Shown here: positions 5,204-7,845 of the stretch, piece after piece | Layout: each line of letters begins with the position of its first letter | Numbering within the stretch: position 1 is the stretch's first letter | Assembly: GCF_001279695.1 (NCBI RefSeq) | Contig: NZ_LGDD01000061.1 | Location: forward strand, 1-7,845 | Length of the DNA: 7,845 nt | Reading direction: 5' to 3' | DNA from: Streptomyces sp. WM6378 | Lineage (GTDB): Bacteria > Actinomycetota > Actinomycetes > Streptomycetales > Streptomycetaceae | Notes under the pieces: generated by a model | Databases searched by the model: none | Seen by the model: only the letters and a program-made list of their open reading frames with translations | What the model was told of the DNA's origin: nothing | Program-made: the position numbers and the translations under genes

Positions 5204-5374
5204 CGGACTCGCCATCATCACCCGGGGCACCCTCGCGGAGACCGGACAGCATTCCCGCTGCCCGCACCCCGGGCAGCAGGCACCGGCTCCCGGGCTTCTC
5301 CAGCACCCCCCTGCGCCGGCGTCACCATCTGGTGCGCGCCTCCGCAGACGCTGGCGCAGAAGCAGCGGCGCGGC
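5204..5374 (-). pseudogene. Decayed copy of the A-F-G-S family, directly after copy C (copy F)
   Basis: The DNA at 5258-5374 aligns with 5568-5683 inside the copy C gene at offset 309-310. Examples are GCTGCCCGCACC against GCAGCCCGCACC, and GGCGTCACCATCTGGTGCGC against GGCGTCACCAGCTGGTGCGC. An indel after L-R-Q-x-L-R puts the rest out of frame, and a stop appears at once. Left of 5250 the match continues only loosely to about 5204. A further 17-bp match to copy C (5594-5610) sits at 5153-5169, right at the stop of the 4514 gene. No protein is expected. Confidence 0.5.
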
Positions 5375-5379
5375 GGCCG

Positions 5380-5694
5380 TCAGCCGGCCCCGGCTTCCTC
5401 GGCGGCGGGCTCGTCCTGGTCCTGGGTGAGCGGCGGGTACTCGGCCAGGATCTGCTCGAGCACCTTGTAGAGCGCGCCCGCCCGTGCGCTGCCCGGACTC
5501 CCGAAGGCCTCCCGCTCCGTGGTCAGCAGCAGCACCCAGTGCGCGCCCGTCATCCGCATCCGCCCGGCAGCCCGCACCGCGGACAGCACACGGCCCTGCT
5601 CCTTCGCCCCCAACGGCCCCCGCACCGGCGTCACCAGCTGGTGCGCAGGACCCCGCAACGCCTGACGCAGATGCAGCGGCACCTCGCCCCACAC
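5380..5694 (-). CDS. Shortened, still-open member of the A-F-G-S family (copy C), 104 aa
   Basis: GTG 5692-5694 follows GGGAGGG with a 7-nt gap and gives 104 aa ending in TGA at 5380-5382. Residues 7-30 (L-H-L-R-Q-A-L-R-G-P-A-H-Q-L-V-T-P-V-R-G-P-L) match the segment before module 2 of the 6979-7845 gene. Residues about 37-85 are the module itself: V-R-A-A-G-R-M-R-M-T-G-A-H-W-V-L-L-L, then R-E-A-F-G-S-P-G-S-A-R-A-G, then V-L-E-Q-I-L-A-E. By eye about four fifths of residues agree with module 2. Similarity continues upstream past the GTG to L-P-G-E (5715) and then stops at the 5726-5757 motif, so the N-terminal half was lost. The GTG therefore lies in formerly internal sequence. It may be a functional one-module protein or a recent remnant. 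No function is known. Confidence 0.55.
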   Translation of the reverse strand: MWGEVPLHLRQALRGPAHQLVTPVRGPLGAKEQGRVLSAVRAAGRMRMTGAHWVLLLTTEREAFGSPGSARAGALYKVLEQILAEYPPLTQDQDEPAAEEAGAG

Positions 5695-5725
5695 CGGGTC
5701 GCCCTCCCCCGGCAGGCGTCTTTCC

Positions 5726-5757
5726 GCGAGAATTGCTGGGACTTCTGGACCCCAACG
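5726..5757 (-). repeat. GTCCAG-type motif, right copy (inverted)
   Basis: On the minus strand this reads GTTGGGGTCCAGAAGTCCCA, then GCAATTCTCGCGGA, the inverted counterpart of 3719-3753. It lies exactly where similarity between copy C and the full-length family ends (5715). A weaker relative, GTCCAGAAACGTCCA, is on the minus strand at 6216-6230. Confidence 0.35.
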
Positions 5758-5793
5758 CCGCAGTCGGCCGCCGGCGCTCCGGAGGGCCACGCC

Positions 5794-5885
5794 GCCGAAC
5801 GAGTAACGCGCCGCCGGCCAGCGAGCGCTACGGGGAGCAGCGTTCCGGCCGAGGAGCAGCGAGCAGCGGCACGGCCCCGGGCCGG
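5794..5885. repeat. Dispersed direct repeat, copy 1
   Basis: It matches 6845-6928 in the same orientation, including 30 identical bases (5831-5860 against 6871-6900), the segment GCCGAACGAGTAA, and the end GGCCCCGGGCCGG. Copy 2 lies just downstream, in the minus sense, of the two-module gene. Here the repeat joins directly to a family scrap at 5886. Confidence 0.75.
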
Positions 5886-5922
5886 ATCGTCCTCCCCCCG
5901 CCAGCAGCTGGCCCCGCCCCGG
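5886..5922 (-). pseudogene. 37-bp scrap of the two-module gene (copy H)
   Basis: TCGTCCTCCCCC followed by a near-match of GCAGCAGCCGGCCCCG aligns with 7298-7332. In the 6979-7845 gene that DNA encodes G-R-L-L-P-G-E-D-D-P just before module 2. Here it is fused to the 5794-5885 repeat, so a whole module has been deleted between them. It encodes nothing useful. Confidence 0.45.
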
Positions 5923-6277
5923 TGCGGCGCAACTGGACTGCCGGCCCGCGGGGTTACGGGCGCGCCAACCGCAGCCGGTACCGGGCACGGCGAGGCGGGG
6001 CGTACTGCGCCGTCGACACGAGGAGCGCAGCAGTAGACGGCGGCCTCGGTGTACCGGGTGCCGGGTGTCACGCCGCACCCTCAAAACGCCCAGGTCGGCA
6101 GAGGGACACCACGACTGCACACCAGCAGAACAGAGGCCCGGGGCGCGGGGCGGCAGGTTTTCCAGGATCGGTCCTCGGCGGCGGCCGGACGGAACCGGCT
6201 ACCGCTGGCCGCTCTTGGACGTTTCTGGACGCCGGCTGACGTCACCGTCCGGGGCCGTTCTCCAGCGGCGCAGCTTC
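5923..6277. other. Stretch without a supportable gene
   Basis: I see no frame with convincing codon bias, start or ribosome site here. Visible details are the 8-bp palindrome TGACGTCA (6237-6244) and, beside it on the minus strand, GTCCAGAAACGTCCA (6216-6230), which contains GTCCA twice at 10-bp spacing. Short patches may be further decayed scraps. Confidence 0.5.
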
Positions 6278-6745
6278 TTACGTGGCGGCGTAGGCGATCG
6301 AGGCTGCCACCAGTCGTCCTCTCTCTGCCGCGGAGGTGAGTTGGCGCTGCTGCTCCAGTTCACCGCCGCAACGCGGCAGCCCCAGGTCGTCCGCCACGTA
6401 CAGCACGACATAGCCCACCCGCTGCGCGAGGTACTCCCACCGTGCTGGAACCTCGCCCGGCAGCGTGAGCAGCGGTTCCTCCTCCCCGGGCATGTGCACC
6501 CGGATCACCTTGGTGGCACGGTGCAGGTGCAGCCGCCAGCCGTGAGCTTCACGGATCCGCATAGGGGTGCCCGCTTTGACCAGCGGCAGACCGGCCCTGA
6601 GCAGCACGGCCAGCAGTTTGGGCATCAGCGGCCCGGTGGGCCCGGGGCGCAGTTCACCGTGCGGGTTCTGGACGGCGTACCAGGCCAGTCTGTCCTGTGA
6701 CATCCCGGCGGACCATGCCCTGCTCATCTCCTCGGTCGTGCTCAT
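6278..6745 (-). CDS. Unknown 155-aa protein
   Basis: On the minus strand, ATG 6743-6745 is preceded by GATGAGG with a 7-nt gap, and TAA lies at 6278-6280. The N-terminus is polar (S-T-T-E-E-M-S-R-A-W-S). A hydrophobic helix follows around 41-54 (M-P-K-L-L-A-V-L-L-R-A-G-L-P). Alternating beta-like strands come next: M-R-I-R-E around 62-66, W-R-L-H-L-H around 70-75, V-I-R-V-H-M around 80-85 and P-L-L-T-L-P around 91-96. Then there is an aromatic helix (W-E-Y-L-A-Q-R-V-G-Y-V-V-L-Y-V-A, 103-118) and a charged C-terminal helix. It looks like a compact alpha/beta cytoplasmic domain. A single cysteine (126) is present. It is intact and unlike the family copies on either side. I do not recognise it. 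Confidence 0.8.
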   Translation of the reverse strand: MSTTEEMSRAWSAGMSQDRLAWYAVQNPHGELRPGPTGPLMPKLLAVLLRAGLPLVKAGTPMRIREAHGWRLHLHRATKVIRVHMPGEEEPLLTLPGEVPARWEYLAQRVGYVVLYVADDLGLPRCGGELEQQRQLTSAAERGRLVAASIAYAAT

Positions 6746-6844
6746 CCAAATGCCTCATCCTGTGGGTGGCTAGGAAGAACCCCGGAGTTCAACGACCGGA
6801 CACCATCCTGGCTACGGCAGCGAGACGGAGCGCGCAGCAACGCT

Positions 6845-6928
6845 GCCGAACGAGTAAACGCGGCGCGCGGCGGGGAGCAGCGTTCCGGCCGAGGAGCAGC
6901 AGCGAGCGGCGGCACGGCCCCGGGCCGG
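6845..6928. repeat. Dispersed direct repeat, copy 2
   Basis: It matches 5794-5885 in the same orientation, with 6871-6900 identical base for base. It occupies most of the gap (6746-6978) between the two minus-strand genes, and no gene is visible in that gap. Confidence 0.75.
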
Positions 6929-6978
6929 GGCGGCCGGCCGACAGCCGCCGCTCCACGGTCCGGTCCCGGGGCGGCAGT

Positions 6979-7845
6979 TCAGCCAGCTGCGGGCGCTACC
7001 GGCGCATCCTGGTCCCGGGCCTGGGCCAGGGGCGGGTGTTCGGCGAGGATCTGCTCGAGCACCCCGTAGAACGCGCCGGCCCGCGCGCTGCGCGCACTCC
7101 CGAAGGCATCCCGCTCGGTGGTCATCAGCAACAGCCAGTGCGCGCCGGTCATCCGCATCCGCTCGGCAGCCCGTACCGCCGAGAGCACACTGCGCTGTTC
7201 CTTCGCCTTCAACGGCCCGCGCACCGGCGTCACCAGCTGGTGCGCGGGCCCCCGCAACGCCTGACGCAAGCGGATCGGCATGTCCGCCCACGACGGGTCG
7301 TCCTCCCCCGGCAGCAGCCGGCCCCGCGCGGCCCCCGCCTCCACCCGCACCGACGAGGCCGAGTCGGGCTCGGACGGGGCGTCATCGGCCGCCTGCACCT
7401 CCGCTTCCCTCGGCCCCGGCACGGCCGCGGCCCCTTCCACCACCGTGCCCTTCGGCGCCGCCGCACCGGCCCCGGCACCTGGCCCGGCCCCGGAGACCAG
7501 GACGGACCCGTCGACGGACTCGGCCGCATGGCCGGGCACCGGAGCGGCCCCGGCAGAACCGGGCGCGGACACCACGCTCTTGGAGCTCCCCGCGACGGCC
7601 GGCGCCACGAAGTCGGCCACCACCTGCTCCAGGACCTCGAACACCCGCCGCGCCCGATCACTGCGCGCACCGCCGAACGACTCCCGCGGCGCGCCCAGCA
7701 ACGCCAGCCAGTGCTTCCCGCCCATCCGCCGGCCATCAGCCGCCCGCAGCGCGAACCGCACCCCCGAATTCCCCCTCTCCCGCAACACCGCCGGCTCCGG
7801 CGACCCCACCCGGTCCCCCCCCACCATCACGTCCTGACCCAGATG
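6979..7845 (-). CDS. Two-module member of an unrecognised family, 5' end cut by window edge
   Basis: The minus frame is open from the right edge to TGA at 6979-6981. An in-frame GTG at 7828-7830 has an open frame above it, so the true start may lie outside. Counting from that GTG, module 1 is about 24-74: V-R-F-A-L-R-A-A-D-G-R-R-M-G-G-K-H-W-L-A-L-L, then R-E-S-F-G-G-A-R-S-D-R-A, then V-L-E-Q-V-V-A-D. An Ala/Gly/Pro/Ser-rich linker covers about 75-170, and a conserved segment about 171-216 (L-P-G-E-D-D-P, L-R-Q-A-L-R-G-P-A-H-Q-L-V-T-P-V-R-G-P). Module 2 is about 217-265: V-R-A-A-E-R-M-R-M-T-G-A-H-W-L-L-L-M, then R-D-A-F-G-S-A-R-S-A-R-A, then V-L-E-Q-I-L-A-E. The pattern suggests helix-strand-helix modules. 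There is no catalytic motif, signal peptide or membrane segment. It is the fullest copy among the repeats in this window. Function unknown. Confidence 0.75.
   Translation of the reverse strand, partial: HLGQDVMVGGDRVGSPEPAVLRERGNSGVRFALRAADGRRMGGKHWLALLGAPRESFGGARSDRARRVFEVLEQVVADFVAPAVAGSSKSVVSAPGSAGAAPVPGHAAESVDGSVLVSGAGPGAGAGAAAPKGTVVEGAAAVPGPREAEVQAADDAPSEPDSASSVRVEAGAARGRLLPGEDDPSWADMPIRLRQALRGPAHQLVTPVRGPLKAKEQRSVLSAVRAAERMRMTGAHWLLLMTTERDAFGSARSARAGAFYGVLEQILAEHPPLAQARDQDAPVAPAAG

Noticed and set aside
3793..6036. A 747-aa plus-strand open frame
   Set aside because: It runs through pseudogenes, the gene at 4514 in another frame and repeats. Its composition is Arg/Pro-rich without domain pattern.
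6746..6835. Promoter for the 6278-6745 gene: TTGAAC on the minus strand
   Set aside because: No acceptable -10 box lies at 16-19 bp from it.
1..7845. tRNA, rRNA, riboswitch, replication origin or attachment site
   Set aside because: I saw no cloverleaf, conserved rRNA segment, DnaA-box cluster or tRNA-derived repeat on either strand.

Overview
The window is about 7.8 kb of very GC-rich DNA with strong G/C preference at third codon positions, purine-rich Shine-Dalgarno sites and GTG as well as ATG starts. This points to a high-GC actinomycete, most likely Streptomyces or a close relative. Nearly every gene is short and of unknown function, several are broken, and the minus-strand half is full of repeats. 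There is no rRNA, tRNA, housekeeping gene or complete transposase. This suits an accessory region such as a plasmid, an integrative element or a chromosome arm, but the sequence alone cannot say which.

Left half (1-3218), mostly plus strand. The 3' end of one gene (1-143) is followed by a clear vegetative-type promoter (227-256) whose -10 box overlaps a perfect 11-bp palindrome (255-265). Downstream lie small genes of unknown function at 313-558, 595-984, 1282-1599 and 1872-2243, interrupted by a frameshifted small gene (1606-1736) and a minus-strand coding scrap (1062-1238). The section ends with a 234-aa protein (2514-3218) that has a TniQ-like helical region and a ParA-like P-loop. Its upstream region carries two adjacent 10-bp palindromes, and a strong hairpin follows its stop.

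Right half (3219-7845), mostly minus strand. Its main content is one unrecognised protein family, present as a two-module gene open at the right edge (6979-7845), a shortened but open copy (5380-5694), and at least five broken remnants (3317-3499, 3890-3934, 4046-4228, 5204-5374, 5886-5922). The shared module is roughly helix-strand-helix with a signature near H-W-L-L-L, then R-(E/D)-A-F-G-S-x-R-S-x-R-A, then V-L-E-Q. A direct repeat of about 270 bp (3221-3497 and 3956-4224) carries two of the copies. A second repeat (5794-5885 and 6845-6928) carries flanking DNA. Two ordinary unknown genes sit among the wreckage: 4514-5152 on the plus strand, preceded by three consecutive 16-bp inverted repeats, and 6278-6745 on the minus strand.

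Overall the left half looks like a run of small accessory genes with its own promoter. The right half looks like a site where one gene family has repeatedly duplicated, recombined and decayed. No pathway can be assigned. The best candidates for undescribed biology are the two-module family, the three-hairpin array before 4514, and the P-loop protein at 2514.
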